From assembly GCA_020081605.1 (NCBI GenBank), contig JAHREC010000007.1:806001-870000 (forward strand): 64,000 nt of DNA. Reading direction: 5' to 3'. Source of the stretch: Albifimbria verrucaria (taxonomy: Eukaryota > Ascomycota > Sordariomycetes > Hypocreales > Stachybotryaceae). Below, piece by piece: positions 44,640 through 56,478 of this stretch; position 1 is the stretch's first letter, and every line of letters begins with the position of its first letter. Below the pieces are notes generated by a model. That model worked only from the letters and a program-made list of their open reading frames with translations. It did no database searches and was not told where the DNA came from. The translations under genes and the position numbers were made by a program.

Positions 44640-46865
44640 TGACTTTCTCGACATGTTGAATGTTGAGTTGAGAAGGTGGGAGGTTACCATACAGTGAACG
44701 AACTAAACAACCAACATAACAGAAGGAAGAAGGGTACAGAATCCGTCAGAGGCATACCTCTCTGGTACATCTAGCAGCTTAGCTTGTAAGCACAGATAGA
44801 GAGAGGTCTAACCTCAAATACTAGACGCTCTCAGCCTCCTCCGTCTTGTTGCTGCCATTTTCCCTATTCAGCTGGGCCTGCATCAGTCTGCTCCCCACGT
44901 GCTTGTAATGTCATGAGCGGTAAACCGAGTGAGGCAGCGGAACTTGCGGACACCCTGTCTGCTTCCGAACAAGCCGGCGCAGAGGTAATCATCACCAGGG
45001 AACGGAATACAGCGACCGTACACATTCTCATCTAGGCCATACATTTGATAGTTGCGGTCTTTGTAAATGGCTGTTTAGTCACGAGTCAGTAGATCCATGT
45101 CTTTGGAGACGTATATGTTGTGTTGGGGGTGTCTTCCAGAGTCTTCTCTGTCTTTTAGTTTCTCACCCGAGTACTTTTTACTCGGCTCCTCCTCAATATT
45201 ACCTAAGTAGGCAAATACTGTAAGGCATTAAAGGACAGAAGAAAAGAAGGGACTTACTCCAATGCCATATGGGATCATCATCGAAATTCATCTCTAAGAT
45301 ATCGATTTTGCTCGGGTCCTGTTGAAAACAGCCGTCGCCCTCGCATCTGACTCCGATTTTACCACCGGAAACATCGTCTTTATTAAAGTATAGCGGGCTG
45401 TTGTACGCATCATCGCAGCTGGGTTCAGCCTCGAAGATCTGCCACATCTCGAACGCAGTGTCCCAGGCAAAGTCACTTCCAGAATAAATATCAAAATTCG
45501 CTATCACGGTGGCCGGCAGTAACGCCATCAGACCAACTAAAGACAGAGACATTGTAGCTAAGGTAGGAGCTCTCATTTTAAGTGCTTCGCTATGATCAAT
45601 AGTTGAATAAGGCTTGGGGATGAAAGAGAGCGAATGCGATGGGAGTCTGAATCATTAGTTTCTACCCACTGATCTGGCATGCAGTCTCTTTATATACATG
45701 TTGCAGAAGCTGTGAGCATCAATGCCATCGGACCAACATATGAATTTCAGCAGAGAAGTGAGAGCATGGGCGCAATATGAACATAATCAGTCTTCACTTA
45801 TCGTTGAGGTGAGATTCACATGGCAGTATAACACCCAACCTAGAAGTCCTTTTGTTGATCTTGACCCGTTCACTTGATATTTTGGCTCGGTGGCTTGCAA
45901 CTTCCCTGCTGATTGGGATACAGGAGCATCGGATCCTTGGGTTTCACTAGAGAGAGGCACCCACAGGGCTACAATAGGTCATAGCAGTTTGGAGAGGCCA
46001 ATTAGTTCGTGCAGTATTCGTAGTCACCCTCTCTGAGCCGTTCAGTCAAACATTTTGTGTAGTGTTAACGAAAGGATAAACAGTCCTGCAAACTTGCATT
46101 CTAGCGTACGCGGGTAACTCTCATAGATGAGAGGAAACAATATGATTCTTGAAATGGCTTTGGTTTAGCTCCGAATAGCAGAACCCTCAAATTAGTGATT
46201 TTGGAGTCAGAGTCTATGGACAAGTGCGCTGAAATGGCGCAATTCATAAGCCAGAATCTGGTGATATTCACAGTCATGGATGCCTCCATAATTACAGCAT
46301 TAGCAAGTATACATATTAAGTGTACACTATATAACCCTTATCATAGAAACTGTCTGTCAACATTACATTTCAGTTGTATCACCATCAAAGGACGCTGACA
46401 TGGTGTGTGCTAGACCGACAAAATCTCAAGTTCCTGTCAAGCCATAGACTACCCCATGTATGCTTGTCACGGGCTGCCGACTGAGGATCGTTTCAACCAT
46501 GGTTCGTTCTCCTTCGTCCTACCGCACCACGGAGGAAATGGTCGAAAAAGTTTTAGCTGACACAATGCTGGTAGTATCGTGGTGCTGACATAGATTCTAT
46601 GCCGCCCTCAAGCGCCACACTGACCCGGGTCAATCCGATACATGCTCTGGGGTCTTATCCTGAAAGGGCGTTGGTAAGTAGTCAAGTTCGGTATTGAAAA
46701 TTCGAGCTGCCATTATGTCAGTGCCCTCACTCCTTACCCTTGCAAGCATTGTTGGTTCTTTTGTTCATGTGAGTTCATAGTCATGTGGTGAGCTGTGTCA
46801 CAGAGATGATGACAAGTATGTACCCCAATGAAAGTAAATGGTTCTGAAGTTTCACATTCTCTCAG
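44640..46865. repeat. Tandem segmental duplication, copy B
   Basis: Counterpart of 41620-44135: secreted-protein gene at 44821-45576, upstream segment with GAGCATC near 45714, and farther 5' similarity to about 43630-44130 at 46390-46865. A spacer of about 500 bp (44136-44639) between the copies has no gene. Confidence 0.75.
44821..45576 (-). CDS. Small secreted 6-cysteine protein, tandem copy B
   Basis: Paralogue of the gene at 41778-42556: 189 aa after correction, exons 45576-45258 and 45070-44821, same phase-1 intron position (TGG A|CC ATT). Signal peptide MRAPTLATMSLSLVGLMALL ... TVIA, mature NFDIYSGSDFAWDTAFEMWQ. The same six cysteines and core (FEAEPSC, SPLYFN, KDRNYQMYG, GSRQGVRKFRCLT). 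A premature stop at 44883 appears only because one base is missing in the CCCC run at 44893-44896; restoring it extends the tail to ENGSNKTEEAESV, which aligns with the tail of copy A. A TATATAAAG-type box lies about 115 bp upstream. Confidence 0.78.
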
Positions 46866-47238
46866 TTTCCTGTATTACTGGATTCAGGGCCAGTAGGATG
46901 GTTGCACAAATAAGATAACCTGCTGTCAAAGGCCGATCACTTGGCGGGGTCTATGGAACTGGTAAGGATTAGGACTTGAGTAGCTAGATTTTTCAGCTTA
47001 TCTCATCTCGCTCCCATTCCGCCCAGCTAAAGAGCACGAGATTTGTATGCACCGGGTGGAAGTAGGAGGTTGTGGATGCATCAAAAGGATGGTCATCTTC
47101 TCTTGGTCTTACTGTATTCCTGAGAACCGGGCTGAAAGAGGAGCTCGCAATCCACGAGGACCAAGCCATAGATGAAGAACATTATGGATGCTAGGGTATC
47201 GGCCATAGTGGACAGACTTTTCCATAGGAAATCATTGT
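46866..47238. other. Intergenic spacer
   Basis: Between the duplication and the 3' end of efm3. No gene seen. Confidence 0.45.
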
Positions 47239-48368
47239 TTATGATCTTGCTACCTTGCATATCCTAATCGCAACAGAATCATTGTAGAAAGGACCCTCTT
47301 GCTGTGCCCTGGGTGGCACGGGGAATTGCATGTCTTCCACGACCAAGCCGTTTTGCTGGCACTTGTCCAGAAACACCTGGAAAGTCTTTTCGTTCCGTTG
47401 CGTCGCCGAAATGTACACTTGCACCTGAGGATACAAGTCAAACAATTCCAGCAGCGTGCCAACCAAAGACGGAATGACGCTGTTATCGTAGGTGATGTCA
47501 GCCCCAAGAACAATATCAACAGGCCGACCACCATTCCACTTTTCCTCTTCCGTCCCCATCAAGGCATATCCCCATTTGACATCCATTGGGGTGATGACGG
47601 TGGAGTCTTGTAGATCGTTGAGGAAGAAGTTGTCCGGGAGGTTGTTGATGACATCGTCGGAGCCATCTGAGGCAATGGCACTAGTTGACTGGAGGAACTT
47701 GGCGCAGAGGATGGATAGATATCCGGTGCCTGCGCCGAGCTCTAATACATGTTTGCCTTGAACCAGAGATGGATCCCGACAGAGGTACTGGCCAAGGTGC
47801 ATGGCAGCCTCCCAAGTGCGAAGGCCAGTGGTTCCGCCTGCAGAGATCAAAGAGCGGTTCTCTAAGAGGATGACATGCGATTCATTTACGGTGCCGGATG
47901 ACGTAGAGGGAGTCTGAGGTAGAGCAGAGAGGTGGTATGTGACATAGCATTTCTGCTGGACTGACGAGGCCTCTGGAGGGAGGGGACAGACAGGAGCACA
48001 GACATCGCAGACATGAGGTCGTCAGACACGGCCTACACCATGGTCAGAACGACCGTGATGCGGCATGATGGGGTTGTGATATGTGGCATTACGAGGGGAT
48101 GGGTGCTTGGCTTTACGGTGCTTACATGCTCTTCCCAGTCAGTTATACTGGCCTCAATACGGGCAACCAACTCTTTAAGCGTCTTGAGCTGGTACCTGGG
48201 CGGAGGAGGATATCGGACAGCCCCATCGGCAAATAGCCTGGAGTAGATGGCATCCTGGAGCTCTGAGAGCGGTAGGTGAGGGGCGGTAGGGAAGTCGAGG
48301 GTTGGTTCCAACTGGAGATATTGGTGGCAGAAGCGGTCCACCTCTTTTGACCACGGTGAAGAAGCCAT
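47239..48368 (-). CDS. EFM3: Protein-lysine methyltransferase, EFM3/FAM86 type
   Basis: S-adenosylmethionine-dependent methyltransferase of the seven-beta-strand class that modifies a lysine of translation elongation factor 2 (yeast Efm3, human EEF2KMT/FAM86A). Two exons, 48368-48126 and 47970-47239, join in phase (intron GTAAGC...CCAGAG, 155 nt), giving 324 aa without frame breaks. N-terminal helical domain (FCHQYLQLEP..., LFADGAVRYPP). Then LENRSLISAGGTTGLRTWEA, the hallmark of this family, motif I HVLELGAGTGYLSILCAK (SAM binding), VDIVLGADITYD and YISATQRNEKTF. Cytosolic. The start is separated by 584 bp from the start of RPS24 on the other strand, so the two share a divergent promoter. 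Confidence 0.85.
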
Positions 48369-48952
48369 GAGTGAGGAGGGGTGTCGATGAGATGAGACTG
48401 GGAAAGGTCGTCGAGGGTGAATGCGAGTTGCGACAAAAAAGCTGTCGGTAGCTAAGTTCAGAGAAGACAATAACAAGTTGTCGGTGGTGTAATTGAGGTA
48501 TAATAAAACTCAAGATATCACGTTCTGAAGCACATCAAAATGTAGTAAACAAACACGAATGGGTGTCGTCGTCTAGCCAGGATGGTGCGTAGTGGTCAGT
48601 CGCACAGTACACACCACCGATAAAGGCGTCGTGATAACGGAGGCTCAAATAACGATGATCCGAAGCAGCCGCCCCAAATGCAGGTGGCGATGCTGCTGAC
48701 TTAGACTCAATTCACGTGCATCTGACTCAGCACGTGACCTCCACCAAAAATCGAAAAACCACTTAGGGCTTCTTACCCGGGTTAAGCGATCACTTTTTCT
48801 CGGAATTTTCATTGGCCAGCGCTGCCCCAAAGACCGACAAGCCCTAGCAGGACAATTCCACCACGACTTCAACGCCCCAAAACGCACCCCATCTTGTCTT
48901 CCCCTTCGTCAATCACCCACCCGGAGACTTCGACGACAGCACAACCGCAACC
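48369..48952. promoter_or_regulatory. Divergent promoter of EFM3 and RPS24
   Basis: 584-bp region between two translation-related genes pointing away from each other. TTAGGG at 48763-48768 (inside CTTAGGGCTT) and an inverted near-copy AAGCCCTAGC at about 48839-48848 lie upstream of RPS24. TTAGGG-type sites are bound by Tbf1-like factors in ribosomal protein promoters of many ascomycetes. A pyrimidine-rich leader precedes the RPS24 ATG. Confidence 0.45.
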
Positions 48953-49804
48953 ATGGCGGACAACGAGACTCCCGTTACCCTGCGAACTCGCAAGTTCATC
49001 CGCAACCCTCTGCTGGGTCGCAAGCAGATGGTCGTGTGAGTAGCCGTCCCTTGTCCTTGTCCTTTTCTCCCCGCATGTTCTCGCAGCCAGCATCTCGGAA
49101 TTTTTCTGCAGCATCTCGATCGACGACAGGGCGCACACATCTCAGGTCACGCATAAATTGGGTGAATCGTATTCGTTGCGATGGAGGAGCGTCTCTGGAC
49201 GTGACTCGCTTGATGAAGAAAAAAGTGTCGAAAGAGAAGAAAAAATATCGAGCTGCGAGATGGTACCACACAAAATTACCCACGACGAATTACTTCCATC
49301 ATCCACCACCGCATCACAAAACCCTCATCAAGACCGATTTTCTTCCATCAAGCAACGGGACACGTTTGGCTGATTGTGCATTCTCCGCAGTGACATCCTC
49401 CACCCCGGCCGCGCCAACATCTCCAAGGAGGAGCTCCGTGAGAAGGTCGGCACCCTGTACAAGGCCCAGAAGGAGCAGGTCCAGGTCTTCGGTCTGCGCA
49501 CCCAGTTCGGTGGCGGCAAGACCACCGGCTTCGCCCTCGTCTACGATTCCCCGAGGCCCTCAAGAAGTTCGAGCCCCAATACCGCCTGATCCGCATTGGC
49601 CTCGCCACCAAGCCCGAGCGCGCCAGCGAACAGCAGCGTACGTTTCCCCATCCCTGGCTTTGTCCCTGGCCCTTCCGTTGGAGATCCTCGTGGGATGATT
49701 TGGCTGACTCGATTTCGTCTACAGGCAAGCAGCGCAAGAACAAGCGAAGACGCTGCGCGGCACTGGCAAAGGTCAAGGGTGCCAAGGCGAAGAAGGAGAA
49801 ATAA
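48953..49804 (+). CDS. RPS24: 40S ribosomal protein S24 (eS24)
   Basis: Component of the small ribosomal subunit, cytosolic. Exons 48953-49035, 49391-49637 and 49725-49804 (introns 355 and 87 nt; the first is long, as in many ribosomal protein genes). 136 aa after correction. [63 protein letters not shown] and KQRKNK are diagnostic. Two kinds of error show: the CCCC run at 49549-49552 lacks one C ([11 protein letters not shown] expected), and in exon 3 a lost A (about 49746) plus an extra G (about 49770) turn the expected KTLRGTGKV into RRCAALAKV before the frame is regained for KGAKAKKEK. As the gene is essential, these are almost surely sequencing errors. Confidence 0.95.
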
Positions 49805-50501
49805 ACGCATTGTTCTTTGTATATCCTCGGGAGGATTCGCGGGGTGGCGGCGAAAGAAAGGCAAGCTGCGGTTATGGGCGTTCTGCGGACCTATTGTTGT
49901 TTCTGCGCCATCGTCCAACGCCCGTCATGAAGGTCTTCGTCGTTGGCGGAATGAAGTAAAAAGAAATTACGTCTAGAATCCATCGGCTGGTTGGCGGGGA
50001 GTGAAGGGCTCGGCATTATCGTCCACGGTCTGCCTTCGATACACTAGCATGAATCAAGGTGTTTTTCGGGTTTTGGACCAACAAACAGTTTATTGTTCAC
50101 TTCTGGTGATGCTTGTGATTTCGTGGTTCGTGACTGTTGGGACATGCATGGTACAGAACAGAAACACTCAACTTGTGAAATGAGAAGACTCGTTAAAGTG
50201 AAAGGTAAAAAAATATGGCATTTGCTGGCCGGCAGCTGGGGTATATGAACGACAACTCCAAACTCCAGCCCAGACTCTCTGTCCAGACTCAAGGCAACTA
50301 ATAACATAACCAGAGATATCCCAGGGTCGGATATTAACGACAGTTTCCCATAGCCCAACTCCATTCTCCTCGCTGCCAAGGTCCATGATATATTGGCAGT
50401 CCCACACACTTCCCTTTGCCCACCCTCATGATATCCCTCCTTCCATCACAACCCACTTCACTTATTCTCACCCTCACAACAACCCCATCACAAACACCCC
50501 A
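49805..50501. other. Intergenic, converging 3' ends
   Basis: 3' flanks of RPS24 (+) and of the secreted protein gene (-). No gene seen. Confidence 0.45.
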
Positions 50502-50922
50502 TCAAACCCACCACCACCGCACCCACCACCCTCCCATCAACCCTCCCTTCACGCCCGCGCCCTCCGCAACCTCCATCAGCGGCACGTGCCACCCGCACTG
50601 CTCCGCGCCGCCGTCCCGCGCCGTGCGACACGTGTAGTACGTCGTCTGCGTGAAGCCCTGGCTCGCCAGCGCCGCGTCGTGGCCCGCCGGCATGGCCGTC
50701 ACGTGCGGCGGCAGCGGCTCCGGCAGCGGTCCCAGCAGCGTCGTCGGCGTGTCGACGTCCCGGAAGATGTGGTCTGTGGGGTTGATCGTGAAGGGCGGCA
50801 CTGAACGCCGTGCGTGTGGGCGAGGGTGCGGATATGCCTGTTGAGGGCGTGGCGGGGAGGGCGGTCGCGAAGGCGAGGAAGAAGACGGACATGAGCGTCC
50901 TGATGGTCTGAGCGAAAGACAT
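50502..50922 (-). CDS. Small secreted protein with CGWH motif
   Basis: About 140 aa. N-terminus MSFAQTIRTLMSVFFLAFAT with ALPA forms a signal peptide. The mature part is FTINPTDHIFRDV, TAMPAGHDAALASQGFTQTT, YYTCRT and CGWHVPLMEVAEG, a Gly/Trp-rich tail ending at 50502. The pattern YYTCRT...CGWHxPxxEVA is shared by small secreted proteins in many ascomycetes; the function is unknown. The frame changes near 50802-50810 by one extra base (or two missing) at a GCCGCCC stretch. The upstream frame also runs on without the change but becomes Gly/Arg-rich and unlike a protein, so the corrected reading is preferred. Confidence 0.6.
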
Positions 50923-52039
50923 CGTCGTTGAAGTTGTGGTGTGTAAGTCCGCGTGTGTGTAGGGTAGTATCAGTCAAAAGAAGGGTTCGTGATATCCCCA
51001 AGCCACGCTGTGATAAACGATAGAGATGCTGTAGAAAATAATATTCTTAACTCTGCATCAAGCAGAGTTTCCAGAATAAAAAGAATGAATGAAGAAAAAT
51101 AATAACTGTTCGTAAAAGATGCGGTCGTTCCAGCGATCAACGTCAACGATGCAACAAAGAAAATCAGAAACAACACCTAGTCCAGCGAACGGATATATAT
51201 CCTCGTAGGGCACCATTCACTAACCCACCGCCAAACCAGATACACGACACCGTGCATGTGACTCCCCTTTATTCACCGCCAGTGACGTCCTGCCCGAGGA
51301 ATTATACCCAAACGCACAACACCAAGTCATTCACGACCCGTGTAAGTCAGTCCCTCCCAACCAATCCACCTCCAATCTCAACCCATCTGAAACAGAAAGG
51401 GGAAGAAAGAAAAATCTTTCCAAAAGAACCCGATCAGAATACAATAGAATACTTACACAAGCTGGTAAAAGAGCCGCGTACAGGTATCCTACTCCTCCTC
51501 CTGGTGAATGCATCGCGCCGTGCAACATGTTGGACACCTCGCAGCCAATCAAGCCCCCACACCAAAATGCCACGGCGGGTCTGAGAGCCGCTGTGACAGG
51601 CTGGTTTGTGAAACAAACCTGCACGAGTCTTGTCAGGGTACGGATTAGCTGGGCTGTTTGGGCATAATGGCATTTCTCCATGGGTACAGCTGTCCAAAGG
51701 TCAGGGATATAGTTGGCACCGGCTGCATTAAGACGCTACGTCAAACCACCACGCCTGTGGCTCTTTAGCACTCTCGCACCACTGAGTTGTACTACTACGG
51801 CAATATCACATCCACCATTTCTCTAGCAAACCACATCCAACCGCTCCTTCAGCTTCGGCCAAGTCATTCACACATCCTTGCCCTCACGAATCGTCTTACC
51901 GTCGAATCAATTCCTTGCCACGCCTCTATTTTGACAAGCAAAGGTCACTGTCTACTCTATCCTACCAAACGCCTTCCCAAGCCAGCTCGATCCCTTGCCC
52001 ATCGGAGCAATTCACCAGGATCCTGCGTCTACTCTGTTC
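50923..52039. other. Intergenic region
   Basis: Upstream flank of the small secreted protein and 3' flank of the large acidic protein gene. Short overlapping frames on both strands only; no gene supported. Confidence 0.45.
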
Positions 52040-55000
52040 TTACAATGCTGGCAAGTGAAAATCTAGACATGCGAAATATGCAATGGGGTATCTCTTCACC
52101 GCGCCTCTCCTCAGGCCTCCACCCTGTCGCATCTCAGAACCTGTCCCCGTCTTCCGGCGTCCCTTGCCTCCTCTCGCGACGCCAACTGGCTGCTTGCTTT
52201 TAAGCACCCGGGTTGTCGTTGCCGATGGCAGCTTCTTCCGTCCCTTGGACCCCGTTTGGCTTCGCCCACGTGTTCCTTTACCAACCCTGCGCTCTTGGGT
52301 TTGTAAGTCTCGTCCACGCTGTCCTCCGCGTAGTTTTCCTTGATTTGTGCAGATATGGGGCTCGATTCCACCGAAATGATCTGACTCCCTCTGGAATCTT
52401 GAACGGAGTGCTGCGCTTGCGTAGTCTCTCACTCTTTATCTTTGTTGGTCGCTCCTCCTGGCCGTCGAGTGCAGTCGATGGAGCAGGCTGCGTCGCGTTG
52501 GGGAAGAGGCTGCGGGTAATCTTCTTCTTGCTCGGCGACTCGTCCGACTCCTCACCCTCATCCAGCCGTCGCATTGCCTCCTCGTACGCAGGGTCCGAGT
52601 GGAGCTTGGCAGGTTGACTTCGCACAGCCGGCTTTAGCGGACTTGTCATCTGCCGCGACGTGGTAGCAGAGTGAAAAATCTCATCCAACGAGGGAAGGGG
52701 CTGCTGTCTACCGATGAAACCTGGGTTTGCGGTGCCTCATCCATGGGAACCGTCGTTTCGTGAGCCTCCAACACCGTCTCCGGAATTATGAGCTCGTCCG
52801 CCTCCCTAAAGATCCTCCGAATCCATAGTCTGGTTGAATTTGCCGGCCACTGTGAATGCTGTCCTGAGACTCGTGTGTCCCATTGCGTTGCCCCGTCGAG
52901 TTGCTGTCGGGCACTTCCTCAACGGCATTCGCCAACTCCGGAGATGCTTGACGCAATGAAGCTGGCTTGGCCGCATCCTCGACCATGCCATCATCTGGGA
53001 GAGGTCCGACCGTGTCCGGCATCATCTGCTCCGAACCTACTTCTGCTGCTTCGTCAGCAGCTGCTCGCTGTTCGTTTTCATCATCTTGGCCAATTGGCGG
53101 TGCTTCAGGCTTGCTGGAAACAGCAGCCTGCGACGTTTCCTGCAGCTGGCGGGTCGGGCTATTGGCCACGTCGCTCACTGCATGTGTCTTCGCCGCGTCC
53201 CAACTGTCATTCGACGTGCTCATGTGAACCGCGTCGCCAGAATTCGACGGCTCAAGGCCTGGCATCTTCTGGCCCGACTCAATCGAGAATGATGCGTCAC
53301 TGCCTTTCTGCACCGTTGTTTCCTTCGGCACCGAGCCATTGCTGACACGGGTTTCATCTTGCATATCAAGTTGCGGAGAAGGACTCGCAGGCTTTTGATC
53401 ATCGCTTACCTTGGTCATTGACTTGTCGCTTTTCGCAGGCTCTTCGGCGTCAGCATCTGTGTTGCTATTCTTGTTCGGTGTGCTTGCCGCACTTGAAGGT
53501 GGTTCGCGTTGCAGAAGCCTTGGTTCGATCATTTCAGCCCAGGCAACATCTCGATGGCCATCGTCTTCGGCTTCTTCCTCGTCGTCCAGGTCTGGCACCT
53601 CAAATTTATCATAGATTCGTTGGCCCGTCTCGTAATCGTATTGTCGTTCGCTATTGTCGCGATCGCGTTTGGCTAGGACAATGCGAAGGTTTTCTGGAGT
53701 GCTGTCGGGAAGCACGAGTCCAGTCACCGCCGCAATTTGAGGCTGCCAATTTGTAGCCTTGGACATGAGCAATTGCTTCCAAGTGATGACCATGCCCGGC
53801 TTGACCTCATCAGCCTGCAGAGCGGGAAGGCTCGTAATGTCGGAAGGAAGAGATGGAAGATCATCAGAGTCTGATGGAGCATCGGAGGCCTTAGCTGGTA
53901 CGTCGTCATAGTTGAGCTCCATCACATCGTCGTGTCCGTTGTCCTCTTCGGCAGCGTGCGCAAGCTTCGATTTGTTGCCCTTTGACTTCTTGCTCTTGTG
54001 GCTATTACCAGTGTCCGCTTCCTGTTCGTACCACGAACTCTCGTCGTAGTAGCTATCGTCGTAGAAGTTCTGGGATGTCCTCTTTCGCTTGCGCATCGAG
54101 TTGTACTTTTGTTGCGGGTCCCAGCGCTGGACGAAAGGGAACGGTGGTTCACTGAGCACAATTCCTTCGTGGCAGCATTCGACGGCCCGGTAGCTGATCT
54201 TCTCCTTCCACCAGTCTGGGTCTTCTTCTGTGGTGTCGGCGTGATTGACTTCTTCCACAACCTCTATTCTGGCGTTCTTCAATGGGCGCACGTCTTTCAG
54301 CAGCCCTTGACGGAGATTTTCCTCGTCAGCCTTGTTCTTGGGATTTTTGAGCCCAAGAGCGCCAAACAGTAGTCTGCGTCCGGCTCCAAGATCGATGCGA
54401 GAGCGGCGTTGTGCGGATGTTTCGGCCACAGAGGGCGACTCGGTTTGGGAGTCTGGGCATCATTCTGCATGCCATTCTCCGAAGCTGCAGCCGCATCAAT
54501 ATGCTTGCCAGTGGTCTTCCCGGAGTTAGGCGTAGTCTCAGTTTCGTTGAATGCATTAAGCAATGCCTGCTTCCGTGCGAGAAGCTCTTTGTCCTTGAGT
54601 TGGTCTTGACTGCTCAGTGCCGGACCAGCAGCAATCGATTCGCCCTCGAGTTGTCTGCGCTTAGCCTCTCTCCTACGAGCGTTACGTTTCTGTGTTTTTG
54701 AAAGGCCAGTGTAAGGAGCCCCAGAAGTATCACCGGCGTCGGATGCAGTATTGTTTGGCTGCTGTGCCTGTTTCTGAACACCCTGGGCGGCTGTGGGATG
54801 TTTCTGGGTCGTCGACGCCTCCTCAGGTTCTGAGGCTGAATCCGATGCATCGCTAGAAGAGCTCGAGTCGTCACCAGAACTGTCCTCGCTGGACTCCGAG
54901 TCGCTGGAGTCGTCTGATGAATCAGACACAGACCTGCCCACACCAGCCCCACCGGCATTATCGTCGCTCGAAGAATCATCATCTGATGAACTATCCTCGT

Positions 55001-56478
55001 CAGAGGAGTCATCTTCTGAGGATGTGTCGGAATCTTCCTCTGATTCGCCATCCACAAAAACAGGCGGCAGGCCCAGAGAAGATGTTGCACTCTTACCAGA
55101 GCCCTCGTCGGAGTCGCTGTCCGAGCTGTCGTCGTCATCGGATTCTGAGCTAGACCAGCTGCCGCTACTGGAGGTATTGTCATCCGATTCGTAGCCTGCA
55201 TCAACGGAAAGATTGGGTGGTGGTGCTGCGTTGTTCTCAGCGGCTTCATCTACCGGATTATCGAAGCTCTCGACCTCCTCAATAAGGGGCCGACTAGGTT
55301 TGGTAGGTAGGGCTGGCCGTTCCGAGGCAATATCGTCAAGCTGAGGAAGGGTTCGACGGGCCCCAACATGGCACGCTCCAGCATTTCATCAAAGCTGAGA
55401 GAAGGGTCGTTTGACTTGGCAAGGGCTTCGTAGGTGAGCCTGATGTCTTGGCTATGGCGCTTGAGCTCAGCCTCGAGCGTGGCAGCGGAGGTCAGCGGGA
55501 AAGCAAAGCGAAGAGCCGCAGTATTGTCCAGCCAAGGGAGGCTGATGCCGATGTTTGGCGACGGATCGGTGGTTGGCGCATCCGCTGGAAGTAGGCCATC
55601 GCCAACGGATTCAAGAAGTCCATCCTCGCCTAACATGGCGTTGTCGCTTCTCAAGAGCCGCAGCTCTTCTTGCAAATCTTCAGCAGCTTCCATTTCCTCG
55701 TCTTCGGGCGCATCGTCTTCCTCATCGTCGTTCTCAGGCTGAAAGTCGGCATCATCTTCCATCGCGAGTCCAACATCATTGTCCTCGAAATCGGGATCAG
55801 TGAAGCCGTCCTCGCCGTGGAACTTAACCCGTCGGGGTCGGTCTGCATTGTCGAAAACAGCCTCAACGCTGACACTGCTCGCATCATGTGCATCCAGCTG
55901 GGTAGGCGCGTTCAGCAAAAGCTGTCTGGGCTCGTCCTCATCTTCAGCTTCATCTTCCTCCTCATCGTCTTCGGACTCGCCTTGTGTAATTCGCAGACGT
56001 TTTCGAGGCGGCAGTCGCAGCGCCGGTCGATCGCGCGGGGTCTCCAAGCTCTTCCGAAGGTCACACCGTCGACAAGGTGGCTTCCGTCGATCGAAATCTG
56101 GTGTCGTCCGCTGAGTCTTCGTCGTCTCAGGTCCTCGCTGAGAAGGGCGCGGATGCTACACGGAAGAGTCAGCAAGCCGTGTGTGGATATCAAAGCTCTG
56201 GTGAGCACCTACATGACTTGGTCTCCCTCCTTCAGAACTTTTCCAACCTTTTGGAAATGCAGGCACTCGAAGCTGCTGCCACCCTGGGAGTCAGACAGCT
56301 CGACGGCATAATCCTCTAGGCCCCACTCGCCACCTTCCAATGGCACGACCTCGTTGACATCGTTAAGGAGTCTCGCAATGGTAAAGTCCTCGTTGGGAGC
56401 GCAAGGCCAAACGAGCTTGACCTCGGGAACTCCGTGTCGCTGAATCACAAGCCGCAGGCGGATGTCGCTGGACGACAT
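52040..56478 (-). CDS. Large acidic fungal protein with coilin-like N-terminus
   Basis: Probably nuclear, about 1450 aa after corrections. Exon 1 (56478-56213), MSSSDIRLRLVIQRHGVPEV...PLEGGEWGLEDYAVEL, is a ubiquitin-like fold resembling the coilin N-terminus. After an intron (AT|C) come RRRRLSGRHQISIDG, RPALRLPPRKRLRIT, a long Asp/Glu/Ser tract (about 55200-54830), the basic KTQKRNARRREAKRRQ, the conserved domain AVECCHEGIVLSEPPFPFVQ RWDPQQ, an acidic middle, PSLDEIFHSATTSRQ, SLFPNATQPAP and a basic AT-hook-like end (GRSQTGSKGRKKL). The order matches a conserved Pezizomycotina family of unknown role. At least eight one-base losses (about 56058, 55282, 54440, 52812, 52700, 52370, 52300 and nearby) split the frame; each transition is consistent with a single missing base. 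The exact C-terminus is uncertain. Confidence 0.75.

Noticed and set aside
44883..44885. Premature stop making secreted copy B shorter than copy A
   Set aside because: One missing base in the CCCC run just upstream (44893-44896) explains it; after correction the tail aligns with that of copy A.
51331..51697. Minus-strand open frame of 116 codons with hydrophobic parts
   Set aside because: Overlaps open frames in other phases, has no start context or splice support, and looks random.
54793..55194. Plus-strand Ser/Glu-rich open frame
   Set aside because: It is the antisense reading of the acidic tract of the coilin-like gene; such repeats give long open frames on both strands.
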